From Sphagnum compactum (lineage: Eukaryota > Bryophyta > Sphagnopsida > Sphagnales), in the NCBI GenBank assembly GCA_965153455.1, contig OZ234503.1, positions 13,149,118 to 13,213,117 of the forward strand: DNA of 64,000 nucleotides, given 5' to 3'. This document shows, one piece after another, positions 25,195 to 36,673 of the stretch. Under the pieces are notes generated by a model. It saw nothing but the letters and a program-made list of their open reading frames with translations, searched no databases and was not told the origin of the DNA. Numbering within the stretch: the stretch's first letter is position 1; each line of letters opens with the position of its first letter. Made by a program: the position numbers and the translations under genes.

Positions 25195-26605
25195 ACAAAG
25201 GGAGAAACAATGGACACATCTGTGGGCCTTAGCCACCACCTACCTGGTGAGGGCGGGCCCAGAGTGCAACAGCAGCAACTTCGCAACCAAGACTCGTATG
25301 AGAGATATGATCATCTGGGAGTTGATCATCTGGAAGACTAACCCACTCTTCTTTGAACTCCACTGCCACCACTTCCCTCTAGGCGCTTCCACGTACTGCC
25401 TTAAAGTTGTTCATCTCTTACTTTTGAGCTCATTTGGTGTGACGATCCCTCATAAGATGTCTCCTTTCTTCGGCAGCTTCGGACTGGTACCTTTCTTCTC
25501 CGTGCCTCCATTTGGTTTTTGTTGTTGCTAGCCCTCCGTCGCTCGCTCTGCTAAATTCTTGCAAACCACACAAAAACAATTTCGCAGTGCTTAAACAAAC
25601 TGCGCTAACAGGATCACATGTGAATAAACTGCTGCCGTTGCCATGAGTCGTCGTCCTCCTCCCGTTCCATCATCTTCTTCTTCCGGGATGAGGAACTTGG
25701 ATGGACGGATGACGGGACGGATGGATGGAAAGGACAACCACCCAAGGATATTATATAAGTAGATGAAGTTGATGATTATGATACTTTTAAGGAGTAAAAT
25801 GCTCTCCATTAAAAATGTAGTTGGGTTAAATGTTGTATTTATAATTTTACAAAAGTAAAGTGGAAATTTAAAATTAATAAAAAAATGGCATTGTGGTGTA
25901 AAATAAGGTGTTTAAAATGAAATTTATAAAATTATTAGTGTACACTTACGCAAAGGCACAATTATGAATCAATTTCATATTCATGGTTTAAATAATTGGT
26001 ATTATTTTTAAAGCCCAAATCAATTTAATACGATTTTTAAAAGAATTCAAAGTGAGTGTAATTTTACATCTTACTACTTTTGATATTATGTGTACTCCTA
26101 GTTTTGACACAAAATTTATACATCGTACAATGGAAACATCCTTATGGGCTCTATGGCTCCATACTTATTATGCCTATGGGTGATATGATTATATAACCTA
26201 TGGGTTATATGGTAATAAACTATTGGTTACATGATGTTATGGCCTATGGGCTAATAAGGATTACGAGTGTTGTGACCCGTGGCTACGCCACTCCAGCCAC
26301 CCGTGGCACCTCGCCCGGCCCCCCGCAGTGGCTGCCCTGGCCGCTGTTCTTTTTGGCCTCTCTAAGGACCTCGTTTCAGGTCCCCAACGACGGGTTTTCT
26401 TTCTGAGGACCTCGTTTCAGGTCCGTCTCGAGGTCTGGACCGGGTACTGGCCACCTCAGTTCATGGCAATTTCTAAGAATTTGCTTTTCAAAGATGTTTC
26501 TCAACTGCCCTAACTGCCGCCGGTTCCGGCGTAATGTTAAAACGCAGAACGTCTTATGACACACAGACGGACACACAGACACCACATTTGCTTTTATATA
26601 TAGGA
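24586..26605. mobile_element. Candidate transposable element, class unresolved
   Basis: A GC-richer island in AT-rich spacer. Its left edge (actagtctgaaccccgtgcc, then aatgcacagg) and right edge (a cagacggacacacagac tract followed by ttgcttttatatatagga) resemble the ends of a widespread type of repeat that I cannot name with certainty. Inside are a (GA)n tract of about 62 bp (25132-25193) and a twofold aggacctcgtttcaggtcc (26364-26383 and 26405-26424). Long frames over the GA tract are low-complexity artefacts. It could also be two unrelated pieces. Confidence 0.4.
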
Positions 26606-27180
26606 TTGTTATAGGTTAGGGTTTGAGTTTTTGCTTTTAAAACTTAAGTTATAAGGTTTGTGTTTGGTTTTTTATGGGTTAATTTTGGGGTTTAAGATTT
26701 GAAATTTTTAATTTTTAAGGTTTATGTTTAATATTTTTAAGGTTTAACTTTTGAGATTTAAGATTTGAAAGTTTAGAATTTTGTTTTCAAAATTTATGTT
26801 TGGTTTATTCAGGGTTTAACTTTTGACATTTATGATTTGAAATTTTAGGTTTTATTTTTTACATTTGTGTTTGGGTTTAGGTTTTAAGTTTAGGATTTAG
26901 GATTAATGTCTAAAATTGGGGTGTTAGAGTTTATTATTAATGTTTTAAGGTTTAGATTTAAACTTATGGTTTACAATTTGTTATTAAAATTTAAAATTTA
27001 AAACTAGAATTTTAATATTTGAAATTATAGTTAAAGGTGTTAATTTAAGGTAAAGGTTTTAAGGTATGAATTTAGGGCTAAGGTTTTAAATTAAGGTTTT
27101 AGGGGTTGTTATTATGGTTTAGGTTTGAAATTAGTGCATAATTGAATTTAGGGTTTAAATTTTATGTAGAATTTAATTTA
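26606..27180. repeat. Degenerate TTTAGGG-like low-complexity tract
   Basis: About 570 bp built from variants of ttagggttt, aggtttaag and ggtttatg on one strand, as expected of a decayed interstitial array of the plant telomere repeat or a related T/G-rich satellite. No intact run of TTTAGGG units remains. It abuts the right edge of the candidate element ending at 26605. Confidence 0.5.
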
Positions 27181-29635
27181 CATAAAGCAATACATCAAAA
27201 TATTAGCTACAATTTTAGATTGTTTTAACTTTTGCTCTAAATTCCTCTTTTGAAATCATTTCAACATGTTTAACCATCTTCAAATTACTGAATTTTACTT
27301 TGTTCTTCCTCTCATGGTTGATGCCCATTTTGTTTAATAAAAAAGGCATCATGGACTTTGGATGCAAAGGAAAATCTAATTGCCATAGTTACCATGCTCT
27401 TGAAGTTGATTGTTGATATCTTCCCCTTGTTTAGTTTTGTTATAGGGCCTTGCATTTTGATGAGGTGGTCATAAGGATAAGGTCCAAGGACACCACATCA
27501 ATGTATAGTTCATTTGAATCATCATGGGGAGGACTATGGTTAAGTAAAAGCTAAGAAATAGGGTTAAGGTTATGGGTGTGATATTGATGAAATTTTGTCA
27601 CCTCTTAAACATTTATGGTTTACTTGCCCTTTAATGGTTTTCAATCGTTCAAAAACTTAGAATCACATTGTAACGTGGTTCATTATGAATCCTTCTCATT
27701 AGAATTGTTCCATTTTAATTATTTCAAATTTCTAGTAGACATTCGTTCAAAAAAATTTAAATAATTAAACCTAAAAGTTAACCTTGAAGCAATCATAATA
27801 GATGGATTTCCACATGGCATTTGGGATCAATTGATTTACTTATTTTGGTCAATGTTATAAGCCATAAAATAAAAGTTATATGTTATAATAAATGTGCTAA
27901 ATTGTACAAATTCCACAATTCGCCAAAGCGCCTTATTATGGTGGGGTTGTTTTGCTTTATACAAAGTAATTGGGTTAGACACTTAGGTTTCTACAATTAA
28001 CTCACCCATTCACCTTTGAAAAGCTTGCCATTTTTTGAAAAAACCCACACACACAACATTCACATTCAACTTGAATGAAAAAACTAAAACATATCCACCA
28101 AAATTATTTATGGATTTAAAACCAATCACTAGAAATGGTCATTGGAAATCAAGACCATTAAGATCACCATGTGCAAATGCCATATCTTGGTTGATTTCAC
28201 CAATCTTTTTTAAAATGACCCACCAAAAGGGTTTAAATGACCATGTCATAATAAAAATTAGAAGGAAGGCTACCTTGATTTGTGGGAGTAAGCTTTGTTT
28301 CACTAAAACTTCGAAAGAAGACCACCAAAAAAATTTAAGTTTAAATAATACACAATTTGATTATACAAAAATTTATTTTGGGAATCATCTGGCTCTAGTA
28401 ATTCATTTATCTAAAAGTAACAATTTCAAACATTTCAATTCAAGTTGTAATTTGGCTTTAAAACACACCTTGGAAGTCTTCGAATTTGAATTGTTTGGTG
28501 GCAAGACATGTTAGTTTTCATAATCTCGAACACATTCTGAGCCACAATTTCGCCCACAACCTTGTACCAAGATTTGTATGTTTTTAAAAATTGCCACATC
28601 ATCACAAGGTACAGGGGCAAACGAGTTAGAATTTGCTGAACGACAAACACATTTATGAGAACAAAGAATATATGGTTGGGGTTCTTATATTCAAATTTTT
28701 GGTTGATGGGTTCTGGGGTCAAAAGCTTTGGAAATCCTGCTTTTAGTGATGGTTTATAGTTTATGACTTTTAGGGTAAAAGGCACCTTAAATTATAGTGT
28801 GATTGGAGGAAATTTTTTGATTTTTTCTAAAGATTTTGCAAGCCATGCAGTTGTTAGGGTTTATATGATCTACCAAAACAATGAACATATAAGCAAACAC
28901 ACAATGTTATCATGATGAAAGGATAAAACATTACGAACATGTGTGGTCTTCAATAGAACAATCGTAAAACATTTCATGTTTTTCACTTGATGCGGTGGAT
29001 ATGAACACCATTTCAGATGAAAAGACTAAATTTGATTTTTAAAAAATCATTTATTAAAAAAACGAACCACATTAGAGAGGCAACCTTCTCTCCAAAGTCT
29101 AACTCCAAAAAGAAAACATGTGTAACCTTATTCATTTGACTCTAAGCACTCCACTCCAAATTCAAACTCACATTGCTTAGTGCTCACAAATTTCACAAAA
29201 GAAGTTCATTTTAAAAGTTCACTATAAAATTTGTAAATGGAACTTACAAAAGAAAAGCCTTAAGTTAGAAAGTTGGAGTATGAAGTGCTAAAATGTGCAA
29301 CAAGACTGGGTGATGGCAGCCCATGAAAACAAAAGAAGACAAAAAACCCAATAGTTCTATGGTTGAGAGGAGCCATGGTTGAGTTGCACGAAGGATAGAA
29401 GAGTTTGACATAACTTCCTTTTAGTAGTTTGTCACAAAAATGAGGGATCTGAATTTATAGACGACGAGAAATGCAATTTGTTAGAGATCAGAGTTGTTGT
29501 GTTCCTAAAACGACCGAACCTGCCATTGCTGGCGAGTTCCTGCAATGGCACGAAAGTCTTCGTCCTCCTGGGGGGGGGGTGTTTGGATTTTTGCTTCCTA
29601 GGGGTTTTGGGGGTAGTTTGTTTTTTTGAATGGCT
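27181..29635. other. Spacer with unassigned open frames
   Basis: The longest frame is 159 codons on the plus strand (28035-28514), Lys/Asn/Thr-rich and partly overlapped by a 116-codon frame on the other strand. I recognise neither. Possibly eroded transposon sequence; no RNA or protein evidence can be read from it. Confidence 0.35.
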
Positions 29636-32180
29636 CCTTCGTTGCGTCTCCTGTCGGTTCAAGATACCCCTTGTCCTCATTGTTTTAGCCTTTACACTTT
29701 AGGCGGCCTTTCGATGCATGTCAAGAGTGCTCACCCTCTTACTAATCTTGTTTCCCAAGCTAGCCGCTTATTTTATCTTTGCAGGTGTCCTCCCTTCTAT
29801 GTTTTTCCCTAGTTCTATTCTTCTTGTTTCTTGGGGTTGGCTTAAGGTTCAGTCTAACTCCATTTTGGGGCTAGTTGAATCTTTTCATTTTGCATGCCTT
29901 CATTTATTTAATAGGATTCCTCGAGCCATCCAAGACGAGGTTAGGAAGGCTTTTCGTTTACCCCTTGACCGAATTGCTCGAGACTCGACGAATGAGTTAA
30001 CATGGTGTATTTTCTTCTTATTGTCCCATTGGTGTTTGCGTTATACTCAAAGAGGTCATTTAGATCAATGAGAGGTTTTTGTTTGCTTTAAGAGGTTTGT
30101 GGTAGGTGACTAGTATTTTTTTTAAGAGGAGTCTTCACGTGCCTCATGTGTGCCTTGTTCTCACCACTCATGGGAAAAAATTTCGACCAATTTGCCAATG
30201 TTTAATTTTAGGGAAAGCTAGTGAGTACAATCGCACTACTAGAGCTCTCCAGCCCATGACACCAGCTATTCCTTTGGATGACACTATTGCTACCTTACGC
30301 CAGTTGTACCTCCCTCCTCTAGACCTTGTCCTTTTTCCTAATTTTGACTATTAGCCTAAGCACATTTTTGTCTCGGATATGATTCTGTTTGCCTAAGCCT
30401 TAATTAGCCACTACTCCCCATTTGTTTCGGGTGGGTTTTCTGGGATGGTATATGAACATATTTCGGGATGCTTCATACTAGAAGACCCATCCTTGGGATT
30501 ATTCCATGTTATTACCACTATTGCTTGTGGGGGTATCCTTAGGTCGGTGGCCTTAGTGCTCTGGGCTAACAAATTGTTGGTAATGGCAAAGGATAGTGGT
30601 GGTCTTTGTCCTATTGTTGTGTAGGTGAGATGTTTCTTCGACTTATTAATCATTCCATTGTCCAATAGCTTCGGGGGCTGTTTCAAGAGCACCTATCCCC
30701 CCATCAATTTGGAGTATTGACCCCTGGAGGTTGTGAGGCCAACCCTTTTGACATCCGAACCCTCCTCGACCTACACCTTGATTGGGCCGTGATGTAAATT
30801 GATGTTGAAAACGTTTTTCGAGTTGCTATTTTTAGAGAATTGTGTGATGCCTGAAGGCCTTGCGAACATTGTCCCCTTTACTAGGTTGTTTTATGGTGTT
30901 CATTTTTCATTTTACTACTAGCATGGGCAACATGTGGAGGGGATCACCATTATTGAGTCATCTTCAGGCACAAGATAGGATGACCCCCTAGGAGGTCCTT
31001 TATTTATTTTGGCCCATTATTGACCCCTCTTAAAAACCATTGCGCGGGCCCCTAGTTACGTCTTTCCATCCCTAGCAGACAATACCCACATTGTAGGGCC
31101 TATGAATGAGATTACGTGCACCTTTGACCACCTTTCGACCCAATTAGCCTTGGTTGGGCTTAGGGTCAAAATGTCAAAGTGCAAGCTTTGAAATCCATTG
31201 CGGATTTTTCTAGGCATAGAAAGTCTTTAGGGTTACATTTTGGTCACACATGGCTTACAGATTTTGGGTGTGCCAATGGGTTCTCAAGACTTTGCCATAC
31301 ATTTTTTGGATAAGGTTTTATTTCAAGATGTGGCGCACATCGATGGTCTTCCTTTTTTGGGAGACGCCCAGGTTGCTTTGGGCATTTTGTTTTCATGTGT
31401 AGCTCGTCGACCTTTTTATCTCACATGGACAATACCTCCTTTTCTTTCCTTCTTGTTTTTTTAGCGAGTTTCAATAAGGGACTTATGTAGGTATGTGGGG
31501 ACATTATGGGTCTAGGATCGTGGGAGTCTTTTTAGGGCACCTTAGCGTGGCGTCATGTTCAACTATCGATATCCTTTGGTGGTATAAGGTTTTTCTCTAT
31601 GGAGGATTGTGCCCCATTTATTTTTTTAAGGAGTTGGGCTTTGGTGGTTCTGTATCTGTGCATTAGGTTTTGTATTTTTGATAGACCATATTGAAGGAGT
31701 ATTTTTTTCAGGTTGAGGGGGGTCCACACCTGCTTCAATCATGCTTACATGTAGCATGAGATGGCCTTCTTCCTGTAGTTAGGGAGATGCACCCTTCTTT
31801 TGAGACTTTGGCAGTTATTAACATCACAAGGTTACATGTATATTTGATGGACATCCACCATGACACATCCCTTATGTCTATCTTATAAGATGATTCCATT
31901 TCCTCATCATCCAAAATTTGCATTCGTTTTTGTTTGGGCAGGGGGGTAGGGCTATGGTTGGTTGCTAGGCCATCTAATCTGTTTGTTTCGCATCGCACAT
32001 TCTACTTTCATTTTGATGTTGCGTTCTCGTTTTGGTTTGATTTAGCCCTCAACATCTAAACTTTTCACGTGAGAATGTGAATTGGATGCATTTGGCACGC
32101 ACTTAACTTGTTGCCCGTTTGGAGGTCAACAAATAACCAAACATGATGCCATTGGAAACGTCATGTATGCTCTCTCCATT
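29636..32180 (+). pseudogene. Degenerate non-LTR retrotransposon (finger plus reverse transcriptase)
   Basis: A C2H2 finger with spacing C-x2-C-x12-H-x4-H (CPHCFSLYTLGGLSMHVKSAH) is encoded at 29670-29740. Reverse-transcriptase blocks follow: HQFGVLTPGGCE (about 30700), IDVENVF (about 30800, the motif A aspartate), SSGTR-DDPLGGPLF (about 30960-31010, like GTRQGDPLGGPLF) and PSLADNTHIVGP (about 31065-31100, motif C with ADN where ADD is expected). VKMSKCKL and ILGVPMGSQDFA lie further on, with tail similarity to about 32180. Stops and frame changes interrupt every section, so it is dead. A finger ahead of such an RT suggests the R2/NeSL-like side of LINEs; an endonuclease was not identified. 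Confidence 0.75.
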
Positions 32181-34140
32181 TTTTTGGTTCCTTCAGGCTG
32201 TGCGTCCTTTGGCCTTCCCTTTTTGTCTCCCCTTGCAATGGTTCCGGCCATCAATCTTTGATTAGATTTTTGTGTTGTAAATGAAGTTTGGTTATTTACT
32301 TTTTTGCACTTCCACCCATAAAACTGAAACTTGGACAACAAATAGGTGGGGGACTACTAATAGCAAACCACCTGGACCAATTAGTATGATGGCCAATCAG
32401 AAACACTGAGTAGTAATTAGATCATATTTATTACACTCTTTTTTGCAGGTGGATATCACTCTGTGCCACTTACAAGCCACTGCAAACTGTGCACTTATGC
32501 TGAGCCAAAACCATTTTTTTCAGCCAAACCATATTTTGACAATTTTTCATCCAATTTGACTGTGTAGGATCACATACTCAACACCGCTGGAGATGCTCTT
32601 AGAACCTAAGAAGACAAACAAGAGAATTTTTGAAACCCAAATGTAACAGCTTGAATTTGGAGCTTTGAAACAACCCAATTAAATGTAGGTTTCATACTCA
32701 AAGCTTTAGAAGACAAGTAGCCAATGAGGTGTAGGGAGCTCACAACCATAATGCTTGCCCTCTATGGGGAGCCTCGTCCGTCCGAAAAGAAAAACCTGTT
32801 GAAACTAGTAAAAATTTGTAAAACTCATTCTCAAATATAATTCTGCCACATGCAATGCTCAAAACTAAGCTAAAATTTGCCCCCACAATTGCCCTAAAAG
32901 ACAAAAGAACAATAGGATGGACATTGGAGTGGCCGTGTTATTGGCGTGGGTATCTCATTTATCACTAGGAGGCATTTGGTAGCCGGGCATTTATGCCTGG
33001 GACCTACCCAGGGTCCAGGGAATTATGCCATGCTTCCGGGGCTTGGTATCCATATACTTGTTGCCTCTTCTCACTCTAACAACTTAGGTATTGCGGTGGC
33101 TTTTTTTGGTCCCCACATTTGAAGAAGAAATTTTTGTTATTTTAACGGTTTCTAGTTTGAACCAGGGGTTGGGCATATTGTTATCCAATTTTTGAAAGGT
33201 AACCAACCTCCCGTTTGGGTTTCTTAGAAAATTTGAAGGTTTGGTCCCACATATTGAGGAATTTTGTCCTCTTTTTAGTGTTGCTAGGCTGAACCTGTGT
33301 TATTTATCTAATTTTTCTAAATAACCTCCTGTTGCAGGATTTTTTAAAAATAAAATAAAATAGAGTATCAAAGAACCTCTGCTTGCATTTCCATCCATTT
33401 ATGCTGGGACTCCCAAAAAAACATTTAAATAAAAAAATCTCTGGTTGCTGTTTTTGGGAAAATTCCAGAATCAAACAAACCTCGGGCCCCAATTACATAG
33501 CGGAACCCTGGTTACGTGCCGTTTTGAGAACCGTATCCACACGTGTCTGAGAACCGCCGTTTATCAGTTTCGATCTTCTGGTACGAATGGAACAAAAAAG
33601 CCGTTATGTCAAAAGTACAGTCCAAATTCTTTTCTGCCTTCCTATTGGCCACAGCAAATTTGCGTTCCCGCGCACCCATTCCACTGTCCCGAACCTGTAC
33701 CAAACCTAATAGAGCACCCGAACCTCTACCGAACCTAAACTGGAGCCCCAGGCTCGCAGCGGGTTTCTTGTCCTCGCTTCCGGCGACGACGAGAATGTTC
33801 CACCCAGGAAGCAGTGGCCATTTCAAGTGATTCTCGGTACATCAGAGGACCTTCTTCACCGCAAGAACCTGGGTCCCAAACCCTTGGAGCTGAAGGAGAC
33901 AAGGCAGCAGCGCTTTATAATTTGGTTTGTTACAGTCTCTAAATGGGGGCACTGATGTAGAAACCACAGGGTGCATGCTTTTAGGGTTTTACGCGTGGAA
34001 TTGTGGGAGTGTTATTCTTTCTGAATCTGATTTTTTGGTCCATTTTGGCATGAAAGAAAGCTTTCGAAATTAGGAATTCCTGTCGTCCAAAGGGTGACAC
34101 ATCTCAGATGGCTAATGTCCACAGCAGCAGAAGGACCACA
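32181..34140. other. Spacer, no supported gene
   Basis: Contains unassigned frames on both strands at 33440-33830, where GC content rises; this could be the decayed promoter or first exon of the pseudogene that follows. I cannot support a product. Confidence 0.35.
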
Positions 34141-34145
34141 CATCC

Positions 34146-36097
34146 ATGAGTTCTGCATCAATGCAATCAGGAGTGACTGAAGCTATTGAAGCTTCTGAGG
34201 AGGCAGCCCTGGGGCAACGACTTCATGGCATTGCTACACAAAGACAGCAGTTGCAGTTAGCTGAGGTGGAGCTGCGGGTGCACTTTATCACATGATTAGA
34301 AGTGATCCAAATGCCGAACAGTTTTGATGAGAAGTCAAAGCAACATTCTCAGATTGTAGCTAACCTTCAGGTATATGATTGCTTGTCCTTGGAACTGTGT
34401 TATTGGTTCTGGACCAGTACCACCTTTCAGACCCTGTCTTTGTGAACTTCACAGTGAGGAGGAATTTCTGGATTTAAATTCTCTTGAATTTTGATGCAAA
34501 CATGAAGTCAAAAAGCATGTCTGGTGTAGTTTACAGATATTCTAATGGCACAGAGACACTGTGGGCTTGTATAGGGTATAATGGGTGTGTGCAATGTCAT
34601 GCAGTATGGTTACAAACGCAGATACAGAATGATCACAACTGTCATTTTCTCTGTGCATCCCATAAGCATGACATGTGTATGGATCTGGTGTCAACAGTTT
34701 ACATGAACCACACTACTGCAGTTTTATGACTCTCTAATCATCAAGCACTTCCTTCAGCTTTTTGGACAATTTTTGCGACACAATCTCTTCACATCAGGCA
34801 AATGTGCTGATGAGTTTGCCAGATGATTCCGACAAAAATTGTGTGTTTTCAGATTTGACAAATATCAATTGTGTTGGAGGGATTGGATTTCCGGACATGT
34901 CAGTTGGGAACCAGGTTTCTCAAGTTTGCATGGATGATGAGATAGGGTGTAGTGCAAACTTTTGACACAATTTGCAGTGGGTGAGGTATAGATGTTTAAG
35001 GTTACAAGGTCAGATTTTCAGGGAGGAAACTTTTTTCAGAATGTCTGGTTATCTGATGTCTGCTGCCAAGCAAGTAGTCACCACAGAGATCAGCCAAATT
35101 TTTTGTGTGAAGTTTTGCATGTGACACTTTTTCCTTTTTTTTGCTGTCTCAATGTTCCTTTTAGATGCCTTTTAGTTCACCACATTATGAGGAGAAAAAC
35201 ATGGAAGTTGCCATGATTAGACATTGGGTTCTTGGACGTCACCAAATAATAGCAGGATTCTAGAAAATGTCTACTGTCCTCTCTGAACTGTAGCCCAATT
35301 TGGCTCTTTCCTCTTGTGGACAGTTGCCACTGTGGCTACATCACAAATTTGGAGAAAAAGCCTTAATACAGGTGTCAGGTTGGTTGTATGCTCCAACACT
35401 TATTTGATGGAAATTCAGTTTTCTTTTGAGTTATTGAGATGCCACTGTTGTGGGATTCACTCAGGACCAACTTCATGTTAGAGACAACCAAATACATGAC
35501 CTGGAGGAAAGATTGGAAGAATAAAAGGAACATCAGATGCAGACAAATGAGGCAGTGAGTAGGTATGTAACCCTTCTGCTGACATAAACCATATTTGTCT
35601 TCTGACATGGTTGACAAAGACATGGTACCTCTTTGGATTTACTGACTATTTGTTACTCTCAGCAGGTTTGGGCTGAGGATGGGCTTCTCCAGGAGCAGAC
35701 CACTGAGCTTGCAGCTTTGCAGTATGGAAAATGATCCACATTTTGGTGTAGTGAAGCTTTTCTCATTTTGGCATCAGCTTCATTTCATCATACAGCAGTT
35801 TAGTGCCAACTTTGGCCACCCATGTTGTAAAGGTGTTGCTGATGTACTTCAAATTAGACAGTGACAGGATAGCATCATTTATCTCTATCAAGTTGAACTT
35901 TTACTTCTGTTCCTCATATCTGCTGCAAATGTGGCAGTCAGGAGTGTGGAATTGCTGTAGCTGAACCCAATGCAATGGGTGTGCAGTTGGATGCAGAAAG
36001 AGCAGATTTCTTGATGCAACTGGAGCATCTCAAGGCGCAGGTCCATGAGAAAGAGTGCAAAGTACAAGACATTGAGGAACAGGTGAAGAAAATGTAA
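34146..36097 (+). pseudogene. Decayed coiled-coil protein gene, introns retained
   Basis: Exon-like pieces in order: 34146-34371 (begins MSSASMQSGVTEAIEASEEA, continues through GQRLHGIATQRQQLQLAE), about 35464-35560 (DQLHVRDNQIHDLEERLEE), about 35667-35720 (VWAEDGLLQEQTTELAALQ), about 35960-36097 (DAERADFLMQLEHLKAQ to VKKM). The pieces read as one heptad-rich helix and are separated by intron-like DNA with GT and AG edges, so this is not a processed copy. In-frame stops sit after HFIT (near 34293) and after LEERLEE (near 35520), and the frame closes at 36097. It resembles a conserved plant coiled-coil family that I cannot name. An alternative is a low-expression gene with unusual splicing around the stops. 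Confidence 0.6.
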
Positions 36098-36270
36098 TTT
36101 AACTCATTTGGTGGCTTAGAAGCAGAAAATTTGTCAAGCTCTTTTGACTTCAAGTGTTCAATGCAGAAGCTTGGGCATGTTCTGTTACCTTCACAGTATC
36201 GTTGTTGACAGTTTTCCACAGCAATCTTACATATGTATTCAAAGCATGGTTGGGATGCTGCTATGCTAAA

Positions 36271-36446
36271 CCACAACCAGACTGGGGCCTACTGGGAGCC
36301 CTGTTGCCTGTTCCTATGCAACCATAAGAGAATGTTCAAAGACCAAGCTGCACAGAAAGAATCCTTGTCACATTACACCTATCATTCAGATCAATAAGAA
36401 AAACCAGCACACACAGGGCTCCCAGTAGGCCCCAGTCTGATTGTGC
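36271..36446. mobile_element. Foldback element between the two pseudogenes (~176 bp)
   Basis: A perfect 24-bp inverted repeat, core actggggcctactgggagcc, at 36278-36301 and 36416-36439. Similarity extends a few bases further on both sides, to arms of about 34 bp. The loop is about 114 bp and noncoding. It sits between the coiled-coil and dynamin-2 remnants and may mark a junction. Confidence 0.65.
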
Positions 36447-36673
36447 AAATCTTAAGGCCATGAAAGGACAAGCTGCTCAGGCAGATAAAGAGAGCAATAA
36501 GGATTCTGGGTTTAGGGTTTGTCATGTTTTGATTTCAAGCACTCCATAGAATTGTCCTTAGAGAACCAGGCTGAAGAGAACAGTTCATCTGTGTACTCTC
36601 TTGCTATGTCTGTTCCATTGAATGATATATGATAAAGAAAGCCTGCATATATTTTCTTCTTTAATGGGTGCAG

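Noticed and set aside
24646-25239. 197-codon open frame on the minus strand
   Set aside because: Its middle is a long Ser-Leu run produced by the (GA)n/(CT)n microsatellite; the rest resembles no protein family.
28035-28514. 159-codon frame that might be a small gene
   Set aside because: Biased toward Lys and Asn as expected from AT-rich DNA, no recognisable domain, overlapped by another frame; left as spacer.
33440-33840. Frames of about 100 codons on both strands
   Set aside because: No family similarity and mutual overlap; could be a former gene start but not supportable as a CDS.
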